Origin: Clostridium porci | GTDB lineage: Bacteria > Bacillota > Clostridia > Lachnospirales > Lachnospiraceae | NCBI RefSeq assembly: GCF_009696375.1 | Contig: NZ_VUMD01000001.1 | Coordinates: forward strand, 186,001 to 250,000 | DNA: 64,000 bases | Direction of reading: 5' to 3' | Shown here: positions 18,053-26,541 of the stretch, piece after piece | Numbering within the stretch: the first letter of the stretch is position 1 | Layout of the letters: every line of letters begins with the position of its first letter | Program-made: the position numbers and the translations under genes | Notes under the pieces: model-generated | The model's input: only the letters and a program-made list of their open reading frames with translations | What the model was told of the DNA's origin: nothing | The model's database searches: none

Positions 18053-19318
18053 CTAAGCGTGGGGGATGTTTAAATGCTTCTGTTTGCTGGCCGCGTGGTC
18101 AACTACGGCATCTTTCTGAAGAAAGCTGGCTCTCTTAATACTGTCAACACCGTAGCGGCTTCGTATAGAATCCACCGCTTTTTCAAATTGTTTCTGTTTC
18201 AGCAGCTTCGGATCATCAAAAAAGCTTATTTGGGAACAGCCTCCATCAATTATCTTTCCTGCCCGTACGCCCATGAGACGAAGGGGAGTCATATTCCAGC
18301 ATTCTCTCAGTAACTTGCAGGAATATTTATAAAGCACAGAGGTAGAGTCGGTAGGCTGCGCAAGAACCATCTGGTGAGACTGGGTTTTAAATTCCCAGTC
18401 CTTAAGCTCCACACAGATATTACAGCAGAATACCTGACTGGCTCTTAGTCTGGCTCCTACTGTCTCGCAGAGGGAAAGAAGCACCTGATCCGCTCTGGAA
18501 TAGTCCGATATATCTCTGGAAAGGGTAATGCTGTTGCCGTAGGATTTACCCACAGCGTCACGCTCCTCAACCGGAGCCGGATCAATGCCGTTGGCATACT
18601 GATGAATCAGCAGGGCATATGTTTCTCCCAGGTGAGCCTTCAAAAGGGCCAGATTGCAGGCGGCCAGCTGACCGATGGTGAAGATGCCCAGATTCTCTAG
18701 CTTGCGCTGGGCCGCTCCGCCGACGGAGAACAGCTCCCGTATAGGAAGGGGCCACATCTTTTCAGGTATTTCTTCAGGGAACAGAGTATGACATTGATCC
18801 GGCTTTTCAAAGTCGGATGCCATCTTAGCCAGAAGCTTGTTGGTGGAGATACCGATATTTACGGTAAAACCCAGCTGTTTTTTAATTTTTTCACGTATAT
18901 GCCCGGCTGTTTCCAGAGGCTGGCCGAATAGATGGATGGTTTCTGTCATATCCAGAAAAATTTCATCTATACTGAATTTCTCATGGTCAGGGCTATATTC
19001 CTCTAAAAGCTGCATCATTTGCCTGGAGCATTTGATGTAAAAATCAAACCGGGAGGGGACTATAGTCAGATTCGGGCACTTGCGCAGTGCCTGTGCCAGA
19101 GGCTCTCCAGTGGTGACTCCGTATTGTTTGGCTAAGGGAGACTTGGCCAGGACAATGCCGTGGCGCGTGCTGGCATCCCCGCCTACAGCAGAGGCGATGG
19201 AACGCAGATCCAGGGCATTCGGATCGCTGGTCAGCCTGTATACAGATTCCCAGCTTAAAAATGCTGAATTGACATCAATATGAAAGATAAGCCGCTGTCC
19301 TTGTTTCCAAGCTGCCAT
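18053..19318 (-). CDS. Y-family DNA polymerase (DinB/UmuC type)
   Basis: A 421-residue translesion polymerase. Catalytic carboxylates are visible in FHIDVNSAF (Asp15) and FSIDEIFLD (Asp119, Glu120). The thumb/helix-hairpin-helix region is around VGGAAQRKLENLGI, and the little-finger domain follows. QISFFDD near residue 375 looks like a beta-clamp binding peptide. The enzyme inserts nucleotides opposite lesions during SOS. It is closer to the Gram-positive UmuC/PolIV group than to the Rev1-like ImuB. Start ATG has AGAAAGGCGG upstream. A LexA-like box sits inside its promoter (19381-19394). Confidence 0.94.
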   Translation of the reverse strand: MAAWKQGQRLIFHIDVNSAFLSWESVYRLTSDPNALDLRSIASAVGGDASTRHGIVLAKSPLAKQYGVTTGEPLAQALRKCPNLTIVPSRFDFYIKCSRQMMQLLEEYSPDHEKFSIDEIFLDMTETIHLFGQPLETAGHIREKIKKQLGFTVNIGISTNKLLAKMASDFEKPDQCHTLFPEEIPEKMWPLPIRELFSVGGAAQRKLENLGIFTIGQLAACNLALLKAHLGETYALLIHQYANGIDPAPVEERDAVGKSYGNSITLSRDISDYSRADQVLLSLCETVGARLRASQVFCCNICVELKDWEFKTQSHQMVLAQPTDSTSVLYKYSCKLLRECWNMTPLRLMGVRAGKIIDGGCSQISFFDDPKLLKQKQFEKAVDSIRSRYGVDSIKRASFLQKDAVVDHAASKQKHLNIPHA

Positions 19319-19372
19319 TATTCTGCCGCCTTTCTCTTGCTTAGAAGCTTAGATAATAATAGTCTTTTTATC

Positions 19373-19401
19373 ATTATATCAGAATGTGTGTTCGATTGCA
19401 A
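19373..19401 (-). promoter_or_regulatory. SOS promoter of the Y-family polymerase: LexA-like box inside the spacer
   Basis: Read on the minus strand, TTGCAA and TATAAT are separated by exactly 17 bases. The spacer holds CGAACACACATTCT (19381-19394). This matches the Gram-positive LexA (DinR) core GAAC-N4-GTTC at seven of eight positions. A repressor bound there would occlude the promoter. The D,D-carboxypeptidase gene starts divergently 66 bases away. Confidence 0.85.
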
Positions 19402-19466
19402 GGTTCCATGTATAAATGCAGTTTTTACAGAATAGGATGAAATAAAGGCAAAAAGGCGGCACTGCC

Positions 19467-20792
19467 ATGAAACGATGGATTTGTTCAGCAGTATTGGCGA
19501 TCTCCTTATTTCTGAATCCATTAGAGGGATTGGGAGGGGAGATATTTACAGAAAATGGATGGGTGCGGGAGACAGAGTCCCCGGCATTGTCTGCTCCCTC
19601 CGCTGTCCGGCCTGGTGACGCTGCCTCAGGCGACTTCCTGAAGCTCTATGCTCAGTCTGCTGTCCTTATAGACGGCCGTACTGGCCGTGTCCTGTACGGC
19701 AAGGGGCAGGATATGATCCGCCCAATGGCAAGCACCACAAAAATCATGACCTGCATTTTGGCCCTGGAGCTGGGCAACCCCGATGACAGGGTGACTGCTT
19801 CCTCTTATGCAGCCTCACAGCCCAAGGTTCACCTGGGGGTACGTTCCGGGGAGCAATACAGGCTGGAGGATCTGCTCTATGCCCTGATGCTGGAGTCATA
19901 CAATGATGCTGCCGTTATGATTGCCGAGCACATAGGCGGAAGCGCGGAAGAATTTGCGTCTCTTATGAACCAGAAGGCAAGGAGCTTGGGCTGTGAGAAT
20001 ACCTATTTTATCACCCCTAACGGTCTGGATGGAGTAAAAACGGATGAGAATGGCATAGAGCGGATTCATTCTACTACAGCCTCTGAGCTGGCCCAGATTA
20101 TGCGCTATTGCGTAACCCAATCCCCGATGAGGGAAGCGTTTTTAAAAATAACCCAGACTCAAAATTATTACTTTACCGACCTGTCAGGGAAGCGCAGCTT
20201 CAGCTGCTGCAATCACAATGCTTTGCTTACCATGATGAAGGGCATACTTTCCGGCAAAACAGGCTTTACAGGCGGAGCAGGCTATTCCTATGTGGGGGCT
20301 ATGGAGAATGAGGGAAGGACGTATATTATTTCCCTTCTGGGCTGTGGCTGGCCTCCCCATAAAACCTACAAATGGAGCGACGCCAGAAAGCTGTACAATT
20401 ACGGTTTGGAAAATTTCCAGATGCGAGACGTATTTCAGGAGGAGGCTCTTGGAACTGTTCCTGTTACAGGAGGACTGTGCTGGGAGGAGGATGGCTGCAA
20501 AACAGATAAAACGAGTCTTTCTTTGAATTTAGAACCAGAAGAAATGCATCTTGCCCTCCTTTTGAAGGAGGATGAGCAGATAGAGATTTTACGGCGTATT
20601 CCCAACCGGCTGGAGGCGCCTGTAAGGGCGGGCCAGCAGGTGGGTTCCATCGATTATATTCTGGACGGTCAGCTTATTAAAAGCTATCCTGTCTATGCCA
20701 AGGATGATGTGGAGGCCATGACTTTATTACGATCGGTTCGACGTATTGTGAAACTGTTTCTTGAAAATGGAAAGAAATGCCATAAATTTTAA
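19467..20792 (+). CDS. Serine-type D-Ala-D-Ala carboxypeptidase (DacF/PBP5-like)
   Basis: A 441-residue secreted penicillin-binding protein. It has an N-terminal signal peptide (about residues 1-24), then the three catalytic motifs of low-molecular-mass PBPs: Ser89-Thr-Thr-Lys92, Ser144-Tyr-Asn146 and Lys264-Thr-Gly266. It trims the terminal D-Ala of peptidoglycan stem peptides. A C-terminal beta-rich region (about 330-441) with a final amphipathic stretch suggests peripheral membrane association, as in PBP5. In spore formers this group includes DacF, which modifies cortex crosslinking; whether this copy is vegetative or sporulation-specific cannot be decided. Confidence 0.93.
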   Translation: MKRWICSAVLAISLFLNPLEGLGGEIFTENGWVRETESPALSAPSAVRPGDAASGDFLKLYAQSAVLIDGRTGRVLYGKGQDMIRPMASTTKIMTCILALELGNPDDRVTASSYAASQPKVHLGVRSGEQYRLEDLLYALMLESYNDAAVMIAEHIGGSAEEFASLMNQKARSLGCENTYFITPNGLDGVKTDENGIERIHSTTASELAQIMRYCVTQSPMREAFLKITQTQNYYFTDLSGKRSFSCCNHNALLTMMKGILSGKTGFTGGAGYSYVGAMENEGRTYIISLLGCGWPPHKTYKWSDARKLYNYGLENFQMRDVFQEEALGTVPVTGGLCWEEDGCKTDKTSLSLNLEPEEMHLALLLKEDEQIEILRRIPNRLEAPVRAGQQVGSIDYILDGQLIKSYPVYAKDDVEAMTLLRSVRRIVKLFLENGKKCHKF

Positions 20793-20940
20793 GCTTTTCT
20801 TACAAATCTGATCATTGAACTGAGAATCCCCCGTTTTTATTGACATATAGAGATATTTGTCATTATAATAGGAGTAATGTCAAAAATAGAAAATCATTCC
20901 TTTTCTGGAAATGATAGAAAATACGGGAGATATGTACATA

Positions 20941-23001
20941 ATGAAGGGAAAAAAGTATAAAAAGGCGCTGGCGCTAGCGCTGGGCCTGATGCTGGCAGTG
21001 AAAACTCCGGCATCGTTCTCCACACCTTTTAGGATGATGGATTCCTATGCATATACGGGAGCGGCCACAGTCAAGGCCACTTCACTAAATGTCCGCAGCG
21101 GGGCCGGAATCAACTACCCGGCAGTGGGCAGACTGGCAGCAGGAGCGGCGATTACCATTGCCGGAGAGCAGACGGGAGCCGACGGAAAATTATGGTATCA
21201 GATTCAGTTTGCAGGGAGCGGCGGGACAGTGAAGACTGGCTTTGTATCCTCTGAATATGTGAGGCTACCCGTTTCCTACACACCAGACCCGAACTTTGAG
21301 GCGTATCTTTCCTCCCAAGGTTTTCCAGAGAGCTATAAAAACGGCTTAAGACAGCTTCATGCCCAGTATCCGAACTGGGTGTTTAAGGCCAGGAATACCG
21401 GTTTGGATTGGAACACGGTAATTGAGAATGAAAGCCTGCTGGGACGGAACCTGGTGGCCGCAGGCAGTGTTTCCTCGTGGAAATCGGTGGAAGCCGGCGC
21501 TTATAACTGGGATAACAGCGTCTGGACAGGGCTGGATGGAAGCAACTGGGTAGCGGCTTCTTCTGATATTATCCGGTATTATATGGACCCTAGGAACTTT
21601 CTGGACGAGACCTATGTATTTCAGTTCTTGTCTCATGAGTATGACGCAAATACACAGACGATAGAGGGGCTTAACAGCCTGGTAGCCGGAACCTTTTTGT
21701 CCGGGACAACCACTTCTACCGGAACGGAGGGCAGTAACTTTTCCGGCAGTTCTGGTGGAACAGCTGGTCCTGGCGGAGGCCCTGGCGTCAGTCCGGCAGG
21801 GCCGTCAGGAAACGCAGGCTCTCCCCAAAGCTCTGCCTATGATGACAGCCAGCATGGTCCGGGAGTGTCAGGGCCAGCAGGAAGCGGCAGTCCCGCTTCT
21901 CAGGGCAGCAAAGGGGAAATCAGCCTGGAAGGGCCCCAGGCCTCTATCCTTCCCAGAGAGCGCAATCTGGTAGCCTCTGGTGTAAGCCTGGTGGGTCCGG
22001 GAGGAGATTTGGCAGGCAGTACGGAGGGGGCAGCCCCAGCTGCCGGCACAGGGGAGGTAAACGGAGGAGCAGGCGGATCTTCTCCTTATATTAATATTAT
22101 TATGAATGCGGGAGCACAGTCAGGAGTAAGTCCCTATGTTCTGGCAGCCATGATTCTTCAGGAGCAGGGCAGCAATGGCACAAGCCCTCTTATTTCCGGC
22201 AGCTATCCGGGCTATGAGGGCTATTATAATTTCTTTAATGTGGAGGCATATCAGTCAGGCTCTATGACGGCTATTCAGATGGGGCTGAGGTATGCTTCCC
22301 AGTCAGGCAGCTATGGCCGCCCGTGGAATACGGTTGAAAAGTCGATTCTGGGCGGCGCCCAAAATTACGGGGATAATTATGTGAAGGCGGGGCAGAATAC
22401 CTTCTACCTGAAGAAATTCAATGTCCAGGGAGAAAATCTGTATAAGCATCAGTACATGAGTAATATACAGGGAGCTGCTTCCGAAGCGGCAAAGCTTGCC
22501 CAGGCTTACACCCCGGAGCTTAAGAAGACAGCGCTGGAATTTCAAATTCCGGTATACAGCAATATGCCGGAGCAGGCTTGTGCAGCTCCTACAGGGGACG
22601 GAAGCCCTAATAACAAGCTTGCAGGACTGGGAGTGGATGGTTTCAGCCTGACTCCGTCCTTTCATAAGGATACCCAGGAATATAATCTGATTGTAGATAC
22701 TTCTGTCACCAGCCTTACGGTCAGTGCATCGGCTTTGGACTCGAATGCATCCGTTAGCGGAACAGGAACGATTGCGGTACCAGGAGGCGGTACAGATATT
22801 ATTATTACCGTAACAGCCCAAAATGGAAGCGCACGTAATTACATGATTCATGTGGCTGTCCAGGCTGGGGGATCTGTATCAGGAAGCGCTGCCTCCCCAG
22901 GAGGAGGCAGCTCAGGTCCCGGCAGCTCAGGAGGTCCGGCAGACAGCAGTGGAAATGGCCCTGGCGGAAGCAATGTCACCATTGTAGAGGTTCAGTCTTG
23001 A
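20941..23001 (+). CDS. Secreted SH3b-glucosaminidase autolysin with inserted linker and cadherin-like domain
   Basis: A 686-residue secreted protein. Order: signal peptide (about 1-33), bacterial SH3 domain (about 40-105), first part of an N-acetylglucosaminidase fold (about 115-255, with YMDPRNFLDE and FLSHEY), a Gly/Ser/Pro-rich insert of about 130 residues, then the rest of the glucosaminidase (about 380-530, GVSPYVLAAMILQEQGS with the likely catalytic Glu). A cadherin-like beta-sandwich (about 555-640) and a Gly/Ser tail follow. It should cleave peptidoglycan glycan strands. I prefer ATG 20941, which starts a classic signal peptide with GGGAGA ten bases upstream; ATGs at 20911 and 20932 are in frame. 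Confidence 0.85.
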   Translation: MKGKKYKKALALALGLMLAVKTPASFSTPFRMMDSYAYTGAATVKATSLNVRSGAGINYPAVGRLAAGAAITIAGEQTGADGKLWYQIQFAGSGGTVKTGFVSSEYVRLPVSYTPDPNFEAYLSSQGFPESYKNGLRQLHAQYPNWVFKARNTGLDWNTVIENESLLGRNLVAAGSVSSWKSVEAGAYNWDNSVWTGLDGSNWVAASSDIIRYYMDPRNFLDETYVFQFLSHEYDANTQTIEGLNSLVAGTFLSGTTTSTGTEGSNFSGSSGGTAGPGGGPGVSPAGPSGNAGSPQSSAYDDSQHGPGVSGPAGSGSPASQGSKGEISLEGPQASILPRERNLVASGVSLVGPGGDLAGSTEGAAPAAGTGEVNGGAGGSSPYINIIMNAGAQSGVSPYVLAAMILQEQGSNGTSPLISGSYPGYEGYYNFFNVEAYQSGSMTAIQMGLRYASQSGSYGRPWNTVEKSILGGAQNYGDNYVKAGQNTFYLKKFNVQGENLYKHQYMSNIQGAASEAAKLAQAYTPELKKTALEFQIPVYSNMPEQACAAPTGDGSPNNKLAGLGVDGFSLTPSFHKDTQEYNLIVDTSVTSLTVSASALDSNASVSGTGTIAVPGGGTDIIITVTAQNGSARNYMIHVAVQAGGSVSGSAASPGGGSSGPGSSGGPADSSGNGPGGSNVTIVEVQS

Positions 23002-23046
23002 TAAGCGTTTATTGAAAACATTACAATCAGAAAGTGAGAATTTAGA

Positions 23047-24894
23047 ATGATGAGACAAATGAAGCGCAGGGCTGCGGTATTTGTGGCGGCCTTTGTGATG
23101 ACAATTGCAGTATCCGCCGGATTTTTTACTGCCTGGGCGGCCAGCGGAAGAATTGCTTTTTCTGATCCCTCTGCAACTGTGGGAAGTCAGGTAAATGTAA
23201 ATATGAAGATAACCAGCAGCGAAAGCCTTCAAAGCGTCAACGTAATGCTGTCCTATGATTCGGATGTTCTGGAGTTCGTAAGCGGTACGAATGCAGAGGG
23301 AGACGCAGGAGCTATCCATGTCCGCGGGGACGGTGGTACGCCTAATACAAAGACCATGTCTTTTACGCTTACGTTCAACGCGCGTACTGCAGGCAGCAGC
23401 AAGATTGCCGTTACCAGCCAGGAGGTTTATGGTTCTAACTCCCAACTGGTAACAGTGGATCAGTTGGGCAGCTCTACCGTTACAGTGGGAGCGCTTCAGA
23501 CAGCATCTAAGGACGCTACTCTTAAGTCTCTCCAGGTATCGCCGGGGGCCCTGACTCCCCAGTTTTCTCCAGATGTGGATACGTATTCCGTAACGGTGGG
23601 AACAGATGTGGAGAAGCTCATTGTTACGGCCCAGTGCACTGACGAGAATGCTACTAACGTAGTATCTGGCTATGAGGATCTGCAGATGGGAGAAAACCGG
23701 GTAACCTGTAAGGTTACGGCCCAGGACGGAGAAACCACAAAGGAATACGTGATTGTGGTTACTAAGACAGAGGGCGGAGCCAGTACAGAAGAGTCCGGTC
23801 TTTCTACAGGCGTAAAGATGAAGATATCCAAAAGGGAGATTACAGTTCTTGAGCCGGACGAATCCGTAAAGATTCCCGATGGATTTAAGGAAAGTATCAT
23901 TAATATTGATGATAACAACAAGGTTCGCGGCTGGGTATGGGGCAATGAAACCGAGCATCAGTACTGTATCGTTTATGGCATGAATGAGGCGGGAGAGAAG
24001 AACTTCTACCGCTATGATATGAAAGATACGGAGCGGACCATTCAGCGTTACTTTGAAGATCCGGCTGTAGGGAATATGGTATCCAAGGCGGATTACGATG
24101 AGCTGGCAAGAACTTATGACAAGCTCTGCGACGATTACAAGATGTTCCAGATCTTTTTGATTGCGGCGATTCTGATTGCGGTAGGTCTTTTGATTCTGGT
24201 TCTGATAGTGGTTTTAAAGAAGAACAACGGTTCTGGAGGAAAAGGAAAGGCTGTATTGAAAGGAGGCAAAAGAAAAAGAGGAGCTAATACTCGTTCCCAT
24301 GATTTCTTGGAAGATGGGGATAAGAACGGCAGCGTAAAAGGGTATCGGGGTAATAACCAGGAAGATGGCCGTGCAGCAGGTTATCAGGATGAATACGGTG
24401 ACGATGGCTATGAGGCAGGCTATCAGGATGAGTACAGTGACGACGGCTATGAGGCAGGCTATCAGGATGAGTACGGTGACGACGGCTATGAGGCAGGCTA
24501 TCAGGATGAGTACGGTGACGACGGCTATAAGGCAGGTTATCAGGATGAGTACGAGGGTGACGGCTGCCTTGAAGGGGAGCAAAATGAGCATGAGGCCGCC
24601 GGCCGGCAAAACGTGGTTTGTCAAGGAGAGCATGGGGAATATCAGGCGGCGGATTCCCAGAACCATGGTTATAATGCTCAACAGCAACATGCGCATCATA
24701 GGGGGAAGGACAAGGCCCAGGCAGCAGACAGACATACAGGCTCCTTCCAGAATGAGATAGAATACCGTGACGCTTCTTCTAAGAAAGGAGGGTCTCGTCA
24801 GGCCCAGAAGCAATACGGAGATGATCTACAGGAGCCGGATCTCAAGAAGAATACGGAGGATGATATGGATGATTTTGAAATTTTTGATCTGTAA
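23047..24894 (+). CDS. Membrane-anchored cohesin-like surface protein with acidic repeat tail
   Basis: A 615-residue protein: signal peptide (about 1-33), cohesin-like domain (about 35-155, INxNMKITSSESLQSVNV-type strand and LSYDSDVLEFVSG), cadherin-like beta-sandwich (about 160-245), a variable region, one transmembrane helix (about 374-394), a basic stretch, then an acidic Gln/Asp/Tyr-rich tail of about 200 residues. Topology places the cohesin outside and the tail in the cytoplasm. The tail carries five tandem 13-residue repeats. The same cadherin-like fold occurs in the autolysin encoded 45 bases upstream, so the two are probably co-expressed envelope proteins. No dockerin is encoded in the window. 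Exact function unknown. Confidence 0.75.
   Translation: MMRQMKRRAAVFVAAFVMTIAVSAGFFTAWAASGRIAFSDPSATVGSQVNVNMKITSSESLQSVNVMLSYDSDVLEFVSGTNAEGDAGAIHVRGDGGTPNTKTMSFTLTFNARTAGSSKIAVTSQEVYGSNSQLVTVDQLGSSTVTVGALQTASKDATLKSLQVSPGALTPQFSPDVDTYSVTVGTDVEKLIVTAQCTDENATNVVSGYEDLQMGENRVTCKVTAQDGETTKEYVIVVTKTEGGASTEESGLSTGVKMKISKREITVLEPDESVKIPDGFKESIINIDDNNKVRGWVWGNETEHQYCIVYGMNEAGEKNFYRYDMKDTERTIQRYFEDPAVGNMVSKADYDELARTYDKLCDDYKMFQIFLIAAILIAVGLLILVLIVVLKKNNGSGGKGKAVLKGGKRKRGANTRSHDFLEDGDKNGSVKGYRGNNQEDGRAAGYQDEYGDDGYEAGYQDEYSDDGYEAGYQDEYGDDGYEAGYQDEYGDDGYKAGYQDEYEGDGCLEGEQNEHEAAGRQNVVCQGEHGEYQAADSQNHGYNAQQQHAHHRGKDKAQAADRHTGSFQNEIEYRDASSKKGGSRQAQKQYGDDLQEPDLKKNTEDDMDDFEIFDL
24376..24570 (+). repeat. 39-bp tandem repeat, five copies, in the cohesin-like gene
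   Basis: Five adjoining 39-base units encode variants of AGYQDEYGDDGYE (residues 444-508). Units 2-4 are almost identical in DNA; the last is diverged. The repeat lies within the coding frame, so it is not a CRISPR array. Confidence 0.95.
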
Positions 24895-25043
24895 ATAAAC
24901 AGAAATGGGTCTTAAAACGAAGGGCAGATAGCTTTGGCAGATTATATCCAGGGGGACAAGTGAAGCAATGAAAACTTGTTCTTAGTTTTGGAAGGGCTGC
25001 TGTCATTTTTAGACAGTTCTTCACATGTATCCCAAATAATACA

Positions 25044-25072
25044 GTGACATTTTGGGGAAAATATAGTATACT
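25044..25072 (+). promoter_or_regulatory. Promoter of the flavodiiron gene
   Basis: GTGACA (25044-25049), 17-base spacer, TATACT (25067-25072), about 60 bases before the start codon. The rest of the 239-base gap after the cohesin-like gene shows nothing else. Confidence 0.7.
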
Positions 25073-25133
25073 TCTAAGCGATAGATAACGTTGATGACAT
25101 TTGAATAAATTATGAGCGAAAGGAAGACCAAAT

Positions 25134-26336
25134 ATGTACTGTGTGAAGAAGATCAATAAACAGCTGTTTTGGGTCGGGGGAACGGACCGCAGACTGGCCT
25201 TGTTTGAAAATGCATACCCGATCCCCAAAGGTATTTCCTACAATGCATATCTGCTTTTGGATGATAAGACCGTACTCTTTGACACGGTAGATCGCGCCAT
25301 TACAGAGCAATTTTTTGAGAATATAGAGGCTCTGCTTAGGGGGCGTACTCTGGATTATGTAGTTGTGAATCATATGGAGCCAGATCACTGCGCGACGCTG
25401 GGTGAGATTGTTCTCAAATATCCGGATGTAAAAATTATCTGTAATGTTAAGACAGTGCCTATTATCAAGCAGTTTTATAATTTTGACATTGATTCCAGAG
25501 CAATTATTGTAAAGGAAAAGGATATCTTCTCATCAGGTTCCCACACCTTCACCTTTTTTATGGCTCCCATGGTGCACTGGCCGGAGGTGATGGTCACTTA
25601 TGACATGACAGATAAGGTTCTTTTTTCCGCAGACGCCTTTGGAACCTTTGGAGCTATGAACGGTAATCTGTTTGCGGATGAAATTCAGTTTGAGAGGGAA
25701 TGGCTGGACGACGCCAGAAGGTATTATACTAATATCGTTGGGAAATACGGCCCCTCTGTACAGACTCTTCTAAAGAAAGTTTCTGTCCTTGATATTCAGC
25801 TATTGTGTCCTTTGCATGGCCCTGTTTGGCGTGAGAATATCAGCTGGTATGTAGAAAAATATCTGACCTGGAGCAGCTATGAGCCGGAGGAGAAGAGCGT
25901 GATGATCGCTTACGGTTCTATCTACGGCAATACGGAAAATGCGGCCAACATTCTGGCAGGTATGCTGGGGGATCGGGGGGTGAAGCACATAGCTATGTAT
26001 GATGTTTCCTCCACTCATCCATCCATTATTCTTTCGGAGGCATTTCGCTGCAGCCACCTGGTGTTTGCCTCATCTACCTACAATGGAGGTATTTTCAGCA
26101 ATATGGAGCATGTTCTGATGGAAATGAAAGCCCATGGCCTTCAGAACCGTACTGTGGCCATTATAGAAAACGGCTCTTGGGGAGTGCTGTCTGGAAAGCA
26201 GATTCAGGAGTTGCTTGGGTCTATGAAGAATATGACCATCCTGGAAAATATGATTACGATCAAATCCTCCTTAAAGGAAGGACAGCTGGAGGAACTGGAG
26301 ACCCTGGCAGACCAGATAGTAGCGTCTATGGCCTGA
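25134..26336 (+). CDS. fprA: FprA-type flavodiiron protein (A-type flavoprotein)
   Basis: A 400-residue cytosolic protein with an N-terminal metallo-beta-lactamase-like diiron domain and a C-terminal flavodoxin domain. The iron ligands are in the HMEPDHCATLGE motif (His-x-Glu-x-Asp-His), with further His residues in MVHWPEV and LCPLHGPVW. The FMN-binding loop is YGSIYGNTENAA near residue 260. Such enzymes reduce O2 to water or NO to N2O and protect anaerobes from oxidative or nitrosative stress; which activity prevails cannot be told. ATG 25134 has AAAGGAAG upstream. It appears monocistronic, with its own promoter and a terminator-like hairpin after it. Confidence 0.95.
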   Translation: MYCVKKINKQLFWVGGTDRRLALFENAYPIPKGISYNAYLLLDDKTVLFDTVDRAITEQFFENIEALLRGRTLDYVVVNHMEPDHCATLGEIVLKYPDVKIICNVKTVPIIKQFYNFDIDSRAIIVKEKDIFSSGSHTFTFFMAPMVHWPEVMVTYDMTDKVLFSADAFGTFGAMNGNLFADEIQFEREWLDDARRYYTNIVGKYGPSVQTLLKKVSVLDIQLLCPLHGPVWRENISWYVEKYLTWSSYEPEEKSVMIAYGSIYGNTENAANILAGMLGDRGVKHIAMYDVSSTHPSIILSEAFRCSHLVFASSTYNGGIFSNMEHVLMEMKAHGLQNRTVAIIENGSWGVLSGKQIQELLGSMKNMTILENMITIKSSLKEGQLEELETLADQIVASMA

Positions 26337-26435
26337 GGCGTTGGAATAGCACGCTCATAATTTCAGGGCTTCAGACAGCAGGCAGCTCACTATTTGCAGG
26401 TGAAGCTAGATGCACAAAATGAGGGGCATTAAAAG

Positions 26436-26467
26436 GGGATGTTGCAAAAATTGTTTTGCAGCATCCC
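26436..26467 (+). terminator. Terminator-like hairpin between fprA and asnB
   Basis: GGGATGTTGCAAAA pairs with TTTTGCAGCATCCC with one mismatch and a three-base loop, followed by a short T-rich stretch. It is a strong hairpin between convergent genes and could act on both. Confidence 0.65.
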
Positions 26468-26541
26468 TGTTCTGATTGAAAGAAGCTTAGATGCCAGGCA
26501 GACAAGCTGCCAAAGCAGCATAGGCGGAAGAACAATGCGCC

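Noticed and set aside
22927-23958. Long minus-strand frame of 343 codons
   Set aside because: It lies opposite two well-supported plus-strand genes, has no family features and no ribosome-binding site, and its composition is that of an antisense shadow.
24376-24570. Regular 39-bp repeats, CRISPR-like spacing
   Set aside because: They are contiguous, in frame and translate to a 13-residue protein repeat; there are no unique spacers and no cas genes.
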